From the NCBI RefSeq assembly GCF_900079725.1, contig NZ_LT599032.1, positions 4,832,054 to 4,896,053 of the forward strand: a stretch of 64,000 bases of DNA. The letters run 5' to 3'. A model generated the notes under the pieces. That model searched no databases and was not told where the DNA came from. It saw nothing but the letters and a program-made list of their open reading frames with translations. Position 1 is the stretch's first letter. The number at the start of each line of letters is the position of its first letter. Positions 1 to 8,975 of the stretch are shown in pieces. This stretch comes from an uncultured Dysgonomonas sp. (lineage in GTDB: Bacteria; Bacteroidota; Bacteroidia; Bacteroidales; Dysgonomonadaceae). A program made the position numbers and the translations under genes.

Positions 1-3000
1 GTTATGTCGCTGGATGGGATATATCTGTAATCAATACAGCTAATACAGACTTTATAAAAGGGCGAGTGTATACTAATGTTCTGAATATGTCAATAGCATC
101 ATCTACTTCAACAGGATTTTACGGATTGGTATATGTTCTGACAAAGGATGGATACACTTATCGGGTAAATAACAACGGAAATAACGGTATTTATTTTACT
201 TTTTTTGTAAATAACAATGGTTTTGTAAATGCGACAACAAAAGTTCCCATATATAAAAGTCTGAATACTACTACAGGTATTGGAAATCAGGTGCACGACC
301 CGAATCTGGCAGATACAGATGTTAGTATTACACATAAATTATTCTATACTCAGCCTAGCGCCGACCTGCCTTTAGATGTAGAAGTCAGCGGAGCTGTCCC
401 GGGAGGGAAAACCTGGCTGAGGAATACGATTGTTGTGCCTAAAGTTGAAGAGGTTAAGGTTCTGGGGACAGATAATACAGAGGGACAGATATCGTCGAAA
501 GGTGGATATATAAGATTTAAGACCGAATCTCAGGGAACGTTTACGATAAAGATAGAAAGTACAGGCACTCCCGCCTTTACTACCCGGCATATGTATGGGG
601 CAGCCAAAATAGGTGAAAATAGTGTATATTGGGATGGAAAAGACGGGGATAACATTCCTATTCCGGCAGGGCGTGTACCTGCAAAAATAACAGTGCAATT
701 GCAAGGTGCAGAGGTGCATTTTCCCTTCTTCGATATGGAGATGAATCTGAGAGGAACAATCATCGAATTATTAGATCACAATAATTTGAATAATGTATTA
801 TCCGATATTGTTTATTGGGACGATTCCAATATAACAATTAACAGTAATAATAATAGTGGCAGTAGTCCCAGTCCGGTAAATAACACTCATCTTCCACCCA
901 CTAACAGTAGTGGTATCTCCAGTAACAGTAATGGGCATAAATGGGCAGTAGGTATTTCGAACGCATCCTATGGATTTGGAAACCAAAAGTCTATCGATAC
1001 ATGGACATTTATAAAAGGAGAGGAGAAAACGATAGAAACGGCCGTTACTATAAAAGAAGCCGATCTTCAGGTGTCATCTGTTACCGTTGATAAAAGCTCT
1101 GTCCGACTGGAAGAGGAAGATATAAACGGAGATTATAATCCGACAATATTATCCTACACTGTAAAAGTTAAGAATGATGGGCCCAGTGATGTCTTGGGTG
1201 CACCTTTTACATTTACTCTTCCAACAGGATTTGACGGAACGGGTTATACAGCTGTTTTCAATGGCAATGGTTGTGGAACAGAATTGGTGGCAATAGTTTA
1301 CGATGCTGTTAAACGCCAGTATTCATCTTCACTTAATCTGCCCAATGGTTGTGAAATAACATATACATTCCAAGCCGAAGTTACATTAGATGCAGATCCC
1401 GGGAATAATAATGCAGTAGCAACTATTCTGCGTCCGAATGATGTTACAGACCCGGATGCAACCAATACGAGCGATCCAGCCAATCCGGTTGCTCCGGCAA
1501 ATGCCGATAATCCATACGATCTTACTCTGTGGTATGTACTCCCTACTGATCCATATTTCGAATGTGCAAATAATGGAAAGGGTGGAAATTGTAACAATAT
1601 CAAAGGGGTGATGGTAAATCTGATACGTGAGACTGATCTTGCTATTGAAAAAACAGTAAATGAATCCAACCCGGAGGTCGGTGATTTTGTAACTTTTACT
1701 CTAAAGATTACAAATCATGGGCCACATAGTGCTTCCAATATAATAATTAACGACATTCTTCCCGATGGATATACAATTGGTGTGATAAATAATGGAGGAA
1801 CAAGTGTTGGGAATACTATAACATGGAATATTATATCTCTGGCTAAGGACGCAAATACTTCTGTTACTTTTACAGCAGAGATCAATCCATCCGGAAGCTA
1901 TTTAAATACGGCCTCTGTCTCTGCCGACGGAGTAGATCCCGAACCGGATAACAACACGGATACGGAAACAGTTGTTCCATGCCGGGAAGAAAACATATTT
2001 TCTGAAAATTTCGGAGATAGTGAATTTCCGGAAGCATCAAATAATTTTGGACGGGTGACTTCTCCTTATATGCCATCCAACAGTTTTAAGTTTGGCACGC
2101 CATATCCTCTTTCAGAAGAATATGATAAATTCGCGATTGATAATAATCATTATGCCGTAGTAGCCCCCGGATATATAAAAATGGGACATAAAGCGAATGA
2201 TTATTATTTTTGGACACCGGCTTACAATGAGTCTAATACCATACAAGATCGTTCGAATACCGTAGCTGGTGCTGTTATGGTTGTAAATGCCGGACAAGTT
2301 CTCAATTCATTCTACAAAAGGACTCAATTATTACAGGTCGGTGCTTCATACAGGGCTTCATTTTGGTTGTATCTTGTAAATGGGCCTTCACAAGTTGCTA
2401 TTGACATCTTGAATCCGAAAACGAATGAAGTATTGGCTACAATAGAGTCTCATGTTCTGAATGATTGGGATGCTAGCGTTAAAAATAAATGGACATATCT
2501 GGAACTATATTTTTCTGTACCTATACCGGATGATGAAGAAAATTGTAAAGTGGATAATGTTATTATTTCTTTCCGGAATAACCTCGCAGAGAATAGTGGA
2601 AACGATTATTATGTAGATGATATAAGCCTCGATAAAGTATGTTCTGTCCCTTCTGGTACAATTATAATAAGATGTCCAGACCCTAATTATAAGAAAAATT
2701 ATTGGCACGGTACGGTTAGCAATCAATGGGCAGATACTGATAACTGGACTGCCGAGTTTGTTCCTGCATCAGGAGATAACATTGAGTTTGCAACAGAGAA
2801 CAATAATGGTTCTTCAGGAAATGGCAATGGTCTTGGAACTGCAATTCGTGATTTGCATCTTGATGTCGATCGTGTGATCGGAGATCTCATTAATAATTCG
2901 GATGTAGATTTACTGGTAACCACCGAAAACCAGCTTACTATAAATGGAGTGGTGATAGATGACAACCCGGACAAAGGGACTATTGTAGTAAAGACTTCAA

Positions 3001-4424
3001 CAGATAAACCGACAGGGACATTGCTCTTTGCCAATCCTGATGACAATCGGAATGTAAATGCTACGGTAGAATTCTATAACAAAGCATATGAATGCTCAAC
3101 TTGTGGATTTTATAAAAAACAATGGCAATATTTTGGTATTCCGGTTCAAGCATCCGATTTTCCATATCTTACTCCTAGAGTGGAAACAGTAAACCAATGG
3201 GTAGAAACATTCAATGGCAATAAATGGCAGCTCGCTCCATATACGCCGGATACAGGTCTAAAAGCATTCAAAGGTTACGAAATGACTAATAGTAGTAATG
3301 CTTTGCCGACTCATATCTACAGTTTCCCTGGAATTTTAAATGTCGGTAATGCTATTGTCCCGCTTACCCGAACATCTAATGTTAATTATTCGGGGATGAA
3401 CCTTGTAGGTAATTCCTTTACTGCTGCTATACCAATTACTTCCGCAGCTATCGAACTTGGAAGTGTGGAGTTGACCGAAAATACAGTTTATCTGTTCAAT
3501 ACGGGAACTCGCGACCAATGGCGAAAACTGAATGGAGGAACAGTCAGCGGTGTTGCCGGCGGACAGTATCAGGCTGTACCATTTAACCTTGCAGGACAAG
3601 CCGGAATACCGGACAGGATATTGTCTATGCATACATTCATGTTGGATGTAAAAACTCCCGGTAATATAACATTGAAGTATGGCGAACTGATGAAAAATGA
3701 GTTAAATACGTCGACTACAAAACCATGGAAGTCGACCTATACTAAAAATAGTACGGCACAATACCCTTATATTGTTATGGAGGTTGTTGGCAATACATCA
3801 GCTGACCGTGTATGGCTATTCGAAAATCCAGGTACTACTAAGGGTTTTGATAATGGATGGGATGCATACAAACTTCAGGAAGAAGGGCTGGCTCAGGTAT
3901 ATGTTTCAGGTGAAGCAGAGTCTAAGTATCAGATAGCTACTGTTCCTGAATTTGTGGGAACTACTTTTGGTGTGAATACAGTGAAAGATGAGAAGTTTTT
4001 GATAACGCTTTCCGTTGCTTCTGATGTAGAAATGCGCAAATTATATTTACACGATATACATACAGGCCGTAGTTATCCCATCGAAAATAATGTAGAATAC
4101 ACTCTTCCCGGAGTAAATAGCATAGCTAAGGGTAGATTTAAAATTACAGAAAGTTCGTCCCCGTTAAACGGAGTCGGACAAGAATCTTCTCTTGTTAATA
4201 TTTATGTCAGAAATAATCAGATCGTGGTCGATAACCAGTCTGATAAGAATTGCATAGCTACTGTTTATGATATTTTAGGCCGGTTACTTGACGAGAAGAA
4301 GGTTTTCAGCAATTCCAACGAATATTTTGTAGGGAATCAGTTAATCAACAAGGGTATATATATTGTAAAAATAGTAAGTGAAGATAAATCTATCAACAAA
4401 TCTGAACGGGTTCTGTTAAAGTAG
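1..4424 (+). CDS. Large secreted surface protein with DUF11-type repeats and a type IX secretion C-terminal domain (5' partial)
   Basis: The reading frame is open to the left edge, from base 3, so the true start lies outside the window; the GTG at 66 is not a convincing start. At least 1,470 residues are present. Numbering from the GTG, two DUF11/CARDB-like repeats lie at about 329-500 and 521-637, typical of long adhesin-like exported proteins. After them comes a Cys-containing beta-sandwich region beginning CREENIFSENFG, then a segment near 880 with the W..T.NW pattern common in secreted Bacteroidota proteins. The last ~77 residues (IYVRNNQIVV, YDILGRLL, KGIYIVKIV) match a T9SS type A sorting domain, so the protein is probably exported by PorSS/T9SS and anchored at the surface. 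Its role is unknown; adhesion is an inference. It converges on the regulator downstream and is not part of PUL 1. Confidence 0.8.
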   Translation, partial: YVAGWDISVINTANTDFIKGRVYTNVLNMSIASSTSTGFYGLVYVLTKDGYTYRVNNNGNNGIYFTFFVNNNGFVNATTKVPIYKSLNTTTGIGNQVHDPNLADTDVSITHKLFYTQPSADLPLDVEVSGAVPGGKTWLRNTIVVPKVEEVKVLGTDNTEGQISSKGGYIRFKTESQGTFTIKIESTGTPAFTTRHMYGAAKIGENSVYWDGKDGDNIPIPAGRVPAKITVQLQGAEVHFPFFDMEMNLRGTIIELLDHNNLNNVLSDIVYWDDSNITINSNNNSGSSPSPVNNTHLPPTNSSGISSNSNGHKWAVGISNASYGFGNQKSIDTWTFIKGEEKTIETAVTIKEADLQVSSVTVDKSSVRLEEEDINGDYNPTILSYTVKVKNDGPSDVLGAPFTFTLPTGFDGTGYTAVFNGNGCGTELVAIVYDAVKRQYSSSLNLPNGCEITYTFQAEVTLDADPGNNNAVATILRPNDVTDPDATNTSDPANPVAPANADNPYDLTLWYVLPTDPYFECANNGKGGNCNNIKGVMVNLIRETDLAIEKTVNESNPEVGDFVTFTLKITNHGPHSASNIIINDILPDGYTIGVINNGGTSVGNTITWNIISLAKDANTSVTFTAEINPSGSYLNTASVSADGVDPEPDNNTDTETVVPCREENIFSENFGDSEFPEASNNFGRVTSPYMPSNSFKFGTPYPLSEEYDKFAIDNNHYAVVAPGYIKMGHKANDYYFWTPAYNESNTIQDRSNTVAGAVMVVNAGQVLNSFYKRTQLLQVGASYRASFWLYLVNGPSQVAIDILNPKTNEVLATIESHVLNDWDASVKNKWTYLELYFSVPIPDDEENCKVDNVIISFRNNLAENSGNDYYVDDISLDKVCSVPSGTIIIRCPDPNYKKNYWHGTVSNQWADTDNWTAEFVPASGDNIEFATENNNGSSGNGNGLGTAIRDLHLDVDRVIGDLINNSDVDLLVTTENQLTINGVVIDDNPDKGTIVVKTSTDKPTGTLLFANPDDNRNVNATVEFYNKAYECSTCGFYKKQWQYFGIPVQASDFPYLTPRVETVNQWVETFNGNKWQLAPYTPDTGLKAFKGYEMTNSSNALPTHIYSFPGILNVGNAIVPLTRTSNVNYSGMNLVGNSFTAAIPITSAAIELGSVELTENTVYLFNTGTRDQWRKLNGGTVSGVAGGQYQAVPFNLAGQAGIPDRILSMHTFMLDVKTPGNITLKYGELMKNELNTSTTKPWKSTYTKNSTAQYPYIVMEVVGNTSADRVWLFENPGTTKGFDNGWDAYKLQEEGLAQVYVSGEAESKYQIATVPEFVGTTFGVNTVKDEKFLITLSVASDVEMRKLYLHDIHTGRSYPIENNVEYTLPGVNSIAKGRFKITESSSPLNGVGQESSLVNIYVRNNQIVVDNQSDKNCIATVYDILGRLLDEKKVFSNSNEYFVGNQLINKGIYIVKIVSEDKSINKSERVLLK

Positions 4425-4502
4425 AGTGTTCAGATTTAATGTGTAAAGTAAAGCGCGACCATTTAAAGTTAGTCGTGGTGTAGTTTTGTAAAGATTTTTA
4501 TA

Positions 4503-4540
4503 AAACCCATGAGTCGGGATGATTCGTGGGTTTAGTTTTT
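4503..4540 (+). terminator. Rho-independent terminator
   Basis: A 13-bp stem (4503-4515 with 4521-4533, two G-T wobbles) closes a GGGAT loop and is followed by AGTTTTT. It lies about 80 bases after the T9SS-type gene. It sits between convergent genes and may also slow transcription arriving from the minus-strand regulator. Confidence 0.8.
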
Positions 4541-4619
4541 ATATTATATGCATACTAGATTTTGAAAGAGACTTATACCCTGTCCACATACTTAAGCAGA
4601 TTCAGGTTTTAATGGGTGC

Positions 4620-7600
4620 TTATAGAGACAAACTCGATTTATAGTTTTTAGGAACCACGCCGAAGTGCTTTTTAAACGCCACTGAGAAATGGGTGTAATT
4701 ACCGAATCCTGTTCTTTCAGATACTTCACTTAATATCCATGACCCTTCCAGAATCATCTCTGCTGCTCGTTTGAGGCGATAGTTCCGGATAAAGTCGGCT
4801 GGAGCCATATCGGTAAGGCCCTTTAATTTTCGATAGAAACTGGTACGGCTAAAAGCCATTTCACTAGCTATATCATCAACATTCAGATTCGAATTAGAGA
4901 GCTCTTTATCCAGTAATCCGGTTAGTTTATCCATAAATTGACGGTCAAGTGTATTTAATCCCGTAAGCATGTCATCTGCTTGCAACTCCTGCTGTGGAGT
5001 AGAATAGTACATGCAAAGTCTTTCCCTGTTCTTCAGCCTGTTCTCTATTGTCAGCAGTAAATAGTTTACATTAAATGGTTTACATATGTATGCGTCTGCA
5101 CCATACGAAAGCCCTTCCAGTTGCTCCGGCATTGAAGTTTTAGCCGTTAGTAGTATTACAGGGATATGACTCAAAACCGGGTGCTGTTTTATCCTCTTGC
5201 ATAGTTCGTAACCCGAAAGTCTCGGCATGATTACATCACTGAGTACAATGTCGGGATACTCTGTCTGCATCGTTTCCCACGCTTGTTCACCGTCAAGTGC
5301 TTCAATAATATTATGTTTTTCACCTAACATTTGTCTGAAATACATCATCAAGTCTATATTATCTTCGGCAATAAGTACGGTATATCTGTGTGTATTTGGG
5401 GATGCTTTCGTGTCCTTATCTATAGAGTCGGACAGAGTTACATAATCTTCTGTTGTATAATCCGGTTTTCGTTGGTTCTGAATTTTATCCGATATAGTGT
5501 ATACATCGTCCAGAGGTAGTATAAATGAGAATTTCATACCTCCTTCCGAAGGGATTTCAGCAATAATCTCTCCATGATGATGTTCTACTAATCTTTTCGT
5601 ATAATGCAATCCTATTCCTGTACCCGCATAGTCCAACCTTAAACCTATAGGAGACTCAATTTGGCGGTAACGTAGAAAAATTTCATCCAGTTTATCTGGA
5701 GGCACTCCCGGTCCGTCATCTAAGACTGAGATTTCTATATATCGATCATCGTGAGAATAGATTCTTTTATATTTTTCCTGAACTTCAAAAAATGCAAATT
5801 CATAAGTTGTTATCCATATTCTACCATTACTGGATGTGTGTTTCATTGCATTAGACAATAAGTTATTCATTATTTTGTCTATTTTATCGATGTCATACCA
5901 CATTTCCAGATCGGAAATATGAGGCAAGAATTGTATAGAAATCCCTTTGTAAGAAGCTGTCGACTTATAATTGTCGACAATAGAAGCAAGCTCTTCTATA
6001 ATATTACCTTGTTTGACTTTCAGGGCCAGTACTCCATCTTCCATCTTCCTGAAATCGAGCAATTGGTCCATTAGTTTATATAGTCGCTGGCAGTTGTTAT
6101 AAACAGTTTGCAGCAGCTGTCCTTCTGTACTTTCGTGATCGATCTTTCCTATAAGTTGCTGAATAGGAGCAGATATTAAGGTCAGCGGTGTGCGCAGTTC
6201 ATGAGATATATTTGTGAAAAATGTCATCTTCATCTCCGTTACTTCCTGTTCTCTTTCCCGTTCATAACTCTTCATTTCCAGGCTCTGCTTTTGTAATTTT
6301 ATTTTAGTCCATAGGCGCATAAAGAGATATATAGCTCCACAAAATAATGCTATATAGATTAACCATGCCCACCATGTGGCCCATGGAGCAGGTTTAACTG
6401 TGATTTTAAGTTTAGCAGGAGTTACACTTGTTAGGCCGTCACTATTGACGGCTGTTACCACAAACGTATAATTTCCCGGAATAAGATTCGAGTAAGTGGC
6501 TCTCCTAAAATTCCCTACATTATTCCATTGCTGGTCAAGCCCTTCTAATTTGAATGAATAAGTCAATTTCTGAGGTGTGAGAAAGTCTATACCTGAATAA
6601 TCTATTGTGATAACCGAATGTTTATGATTCAGGATAATTTCATCTGTAAATGAAATATTCTTATCCAGAATTGAACTCTTATTGCCCGGACGCACACTTT
6701 CATTATGTATCTTAAGGTCTTCTATCACAATTGGAGCCTGAGTACTGTTTTGCATAATCATGCGGGGGTCAAAGAAGGTAAGTCCATGATTACCTGTGAA
6801 ATATATTTTTCCATCCGAACCTATCAGATTTGATTTTTCGTGATATAAATCACCTAATGTGCCATCATATTCAAAATAATTTTTAATCGTAAAATCGGGA
6901 CTTACACAAGAAAGTCCATGCGCAGTACTCATCCAGATATTTCCCTCCATATCAGCACTTATACAGGTTATATCATTACAAGGCAAGCCATCGCTCATAT
7001 TGAATATGCGGCACTCTTTCCCTTTTATATATGCTGTTCCCTCATTATAACTTCCAAACCAAATCCGGTTTTGTGCATCTTCGAATATATCGACACAATG
7101 TTGTGCAATGATGGTTGAACCGGCAGATGGCATCTCCAGTGGAGTAATACTCAGATCGTTATTATTAACTCTAAAGACTCCTTTGCCATATGCAGAAAAA
7201 ATCAGTTCCCCGGAAGATAATAAATATACTTTTGGGGCATTTCCTGTATATACCTGATCTAAATGGGCGTCAACCTCACCGCCTTTAACAACAAAAAGTC
7301 CATTCGACAATCCGAACCATACATTACCATTACGATCTTCGGCTATGGAGGCAGAGCCTGTTATACCTGTTTGTGTAATGATTCGCTCCACGGAGAGTTT
7401 TCCCGATTTGTCAAAGGTACAAGCTGCAATCTGGTCTGCACACGCTATCCATAATTGGTCTCTGGAATCAATGAATAATCCTTCTACCAGGTTATTATTG
7501 TCTTTGAATATCCGCGAATTGGAAGAATTGTAGATTTTGATATCCCCATCTTTTGCATAACGGTATAGACCTTTATATCGGGTTCCCAGCCAAAGATTGT

Positions 7601-8690
7601 TGTATTTATCTTCAATAATGCGTGTAGTGAAAATACCTTTGAATGTATTGCTTAACTTCGAATCCTGATTAAAGAATCTATGTTTCGTATTGTATACACC
7701 TATGCCTTTATCAAACGAGCCTATCCATACATTTCCCTGATTATCTACATCACAAGACATTGGCTGTTGAGAATCCAATGGTTCGGTGTATTCAACCGGA
7801 TTTTGTTCCAGTGTCTGTCGCAAAGCATCATATAAAAATAGGCCATTGGCTGCGGTTCCGATCAAATATTTAAGAGGCTCTATTTCTTTAATAAAATGGA
7901 TATACGCAGTGTTCAATGATTCGTTTGAAGAAATTGCCTGCGGCGAATTAATGAAACTATTTGTATATGGATCAAAGAAAGCAATACCTGTATTTGTTCC
8001 TATAATAAAACCTCCCTGCGGATCCATACAGATGCAGCTGACACTTCTGTTTCCATTTATAGGCATTATGTCCCATTGAGAATTTTGGGTGTAATATGCA
8101 AGCCCTTTGTCAGTTCCTGCCCAGAATTTCCCTATTTTATCATTCAGCAGAGTACTTACTGTTCCTGACAATTTGTTTGAGAATATCTCTACACTCAGCT
8201 TATCCTGATCTACTTTACCTACACCCATACTGGTCCCCACCCATATGTATCCCTCCGCATCTTCATAAAAAGTATGGATGAATGCAAACGGCATTTTATA
8301 TCTTACAAATTTGTCATTTATAAAATCGTAACGGTTTACTCCGGCACTGGTTCCCACCCACAGCCTATGCTGTGAATCCAAGAACAGGGAATAGATCATA
8401 TCATTGTCGAGCGACGAATCATCTTCCTTGTTATGAAAAAACTGTTTGTAATCATAGCCATTATAACGATTGAGCCCACGTGCTGTGGCTATCCACATAT
8501 AGCCAAGACTATCTTGACAGAAACCTTTGACGTGCAGATGAGACAAGCTCGGAGATATAATTGCTGTATTCATTTCATTTTTATTTTTTGACCGTATTTT
8601 ATCTTTTCGCTGTAAATTCAGAAAGAAGAAAAGAAGAACGGACAAAATGAAAAATGAAAATAATATAATATATATATTTTTCCGGCGCAT
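4620..8690 (-). CDS. Hybrid two-component system (HTCS) sensor/regulator
   Basis: A 1,356-residue one-protein signalling chain typical of Bacteroidota PULs. An N-terminal membrane anchor (about 6-24) is followed by a periplasmic sensor of Reg_prop beta-propeller repeats (about 50-650, repeated W(I/V)GT-type motifs) and a Y_Y_Y domain (about 685-765). A second membrane segment lies near 771-794. The cytoplasmic part has HisKA (phospho-acceptor H830 in NISHELRTPL), HATPase (N box ~942, DDGPG ~991, GTGIGL ~1023), a receiver domain with D1152, and an AraC-type helix-turn-helix at about 1268-1352. All key residues are present. It is divergent from the first susC across a 285-bp region containing repeats, so it most likely activates PUL 1 after binding an oligosaccharide in the periplasm. 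The ligand cannot be read from the sequence. Confidence 0.95.
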   Translation of the reverse strand: MRRKNIYIILFSFFILSVLLFFFLNLQRKDKIRSKNKNEMNTAIISPSLSHLHVKGFCQDSLGYMWIATARGLNRYNGYDYKQFFHNKEDDSSLDNDMIYSLFLDSQHRLWVGTSAGVNRYDFINDKFVRYKMPFAFIHTFYEDAEGYIWVGTSMGVGKVDQDKLSVEIFSNKLSGTVSTLLNDKIGKFWAGTDKGLAYYTQNSQWDIMPINGNRSVSCICMDPQGGFIIGTNTGIAFFDPYTNSFINSPQAISSNESLNTAYIHFIKEIEPLKYLIGTAANGLFLYDALRQTLEQNPVEYTEPLDSQQPMSCDVDNQGNVWIGSFDKGIGVYNTKHRFFNQDSKLSNTFKGIFTTRIIEDKYNNLWLGTRYKGLYRYAKDGDIKIYNSSNSRIFKDNNNLVEGLFIDSRDQLWIACADQIAACTFDKSGKLSVERIITQTGITGSASIAEDRNGNVWFGLSNGLFVVKGGEVDAHLDQVYTGNAPKVYLLSSGELIFSAYGKGVFRVNNNDLSITPLEMPSAGSTIIAQHCVDIFEDAQNRIWFGSYNEGTAYIKGKECRIFNMSDGLPCNDITCISADMEGNIWMSTAHGLSCVSPDFTIKNYFEYDGTLGDLYHEKSNLIGSDGKIYFTGNHGLTFFDPRMIMQNSTQAPIVIEDLKIHNESVRPGNKSSILDKNISFTDEIILNHKHSVITIDYSGIDFLTPQKLTYSFKLEGLDQQWNNVGNFRRATYSNLIPGNYTFVVTAVNSDGLTSVTPAKLKITVKPAPWATWWAWLIYIALFCGAIYLFMRLWTKIKLQKQSLEMKSYEREREQEVTEMKMTFFTNISHELRTPLTLISAPIQQLIGKIDHESTEGQLLQTVYNNCQRLYKLMDQLLDFRKMEDGVLALKVKQGNIIEELASIVDNYKSTASYKGISIQFLPHISDLEMWYDIDKIDKIMNNLLSNAMKHTSSNGRIWITTYEFAFFEVQEKYKRIYSHDDRYIEISVLDDGPGVPPDKLDEIFLRYRQIESPIGLRLDYAGTGIGLHYTKRLVEHHHGEIIAEIPSEGGMKFSFILPLDDVYTISDKIQNQRKPDYTTEDYVTLSDSIDKDTKASPNTHRYTVLIAEDNIDLMMYFRQMLGEKHNIIEALDGEQAWETMQTEYPDIVLSDVIMPRLSGYELCKRIKQHPVLSHIPVILLTAKTSMPEQLEGLSYGADAYICKPFNVNYLLLTIENRLKNRERLCMYYSTPQQELQADDMLTGLNTLDRQFMDKLTGLLDKELSNSNLNVDDIASEMAFSRTSFYRKLKGLTDMAPADFIRNYRLKRAAEMILEGSWILSEVSERTGFGNYTHFSVAFKKHFGVVPKNYKSSLSL

Positions 8691-8749
8691 AAGGTTACAA
8701 CTAAATTTAGACAGACTAATATAAGTATTTTAGCCCAAGTAAATACAAG

Positions 8750-8828
8750 GATGAACAGAAATATAAAGTTTTTGAACAGAAATCGAAAACGGCAGGAGAG
8801 CCGTAATACTTTGACCCAAAATCGAAAA
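8750..8828. promoter_or_regulatory. Repeat cluster, probable HTCS operator
   Basis: The 11-mer TGAACAGAAAT occurs exactly twice, at 8752-8762 and 8773-8783, 21 bp apart, which is two helical turns. A related third copy (8810-8828) matches 8771-8789 at 16 of 19 positions (TTTGAnCnnAAATCGAAAA). A 5-bp inverted repeat, ACGGC...GCCGT (8789-8804), lies between copies two and three. Same-side direct repeats suit a dimeric AraC-type DNA-binding domain, and the cluster lies between the HTCS gene and susC. Function is inferred. Confidence 0.5.
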
Positions 8829-8846
8829 AAAATAAACAACAGGCTT

Positions 8847-8878
8847 TTTCTGATAAATATTCTTTGTACATATCTTTA
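8847..8878 (+). promoter_or_regulatory. Candidate Bacteroidota promoter for PUL 1
   Basis: TTTC (8847-8850), 20 bases, then TATCTTTA (8871-8878) resembles TTTG-N19-21-TAnnTTTG with one mismatch in each box. It lies about 100 bp upstream of susC and just downstream of the repeat cluster, a normal arrangement for an activated PUL promoter. It is a weak match. Confidence 0.35.
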
Positions 8879-8975
8879 GGCAATGTTAATCTAACCTTAA
8901 AATAAGTAAGCCTATGAATCAAACAAAAAAACTAATGAATCTTTTACTTCTAGTTATCTACTATGAAAAACAGAA

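Noticed and set aside
66-68. GTG at 66 as the start of the first gene
   Set aside because: The same frame is open to base 3 with protein-like sequence, and there is no signal peptide after the GTG, so the gene begins outside the window.
840-950. AGTAATAATAATAGTGG-type low-complexity run as a tandem repeat element
   Set aside because: It is in frame within the large surface protein and encodes a Ser/Asn-rich linker; no repeat unit extends beyond it.
8858-8866. TATTCTTTG as the susC -7 box
   Set aside because: It has three bases between TA and TTTG instead of two and no TTTG at the right distance upstream; the TATCTTTA at 8871 fits better.
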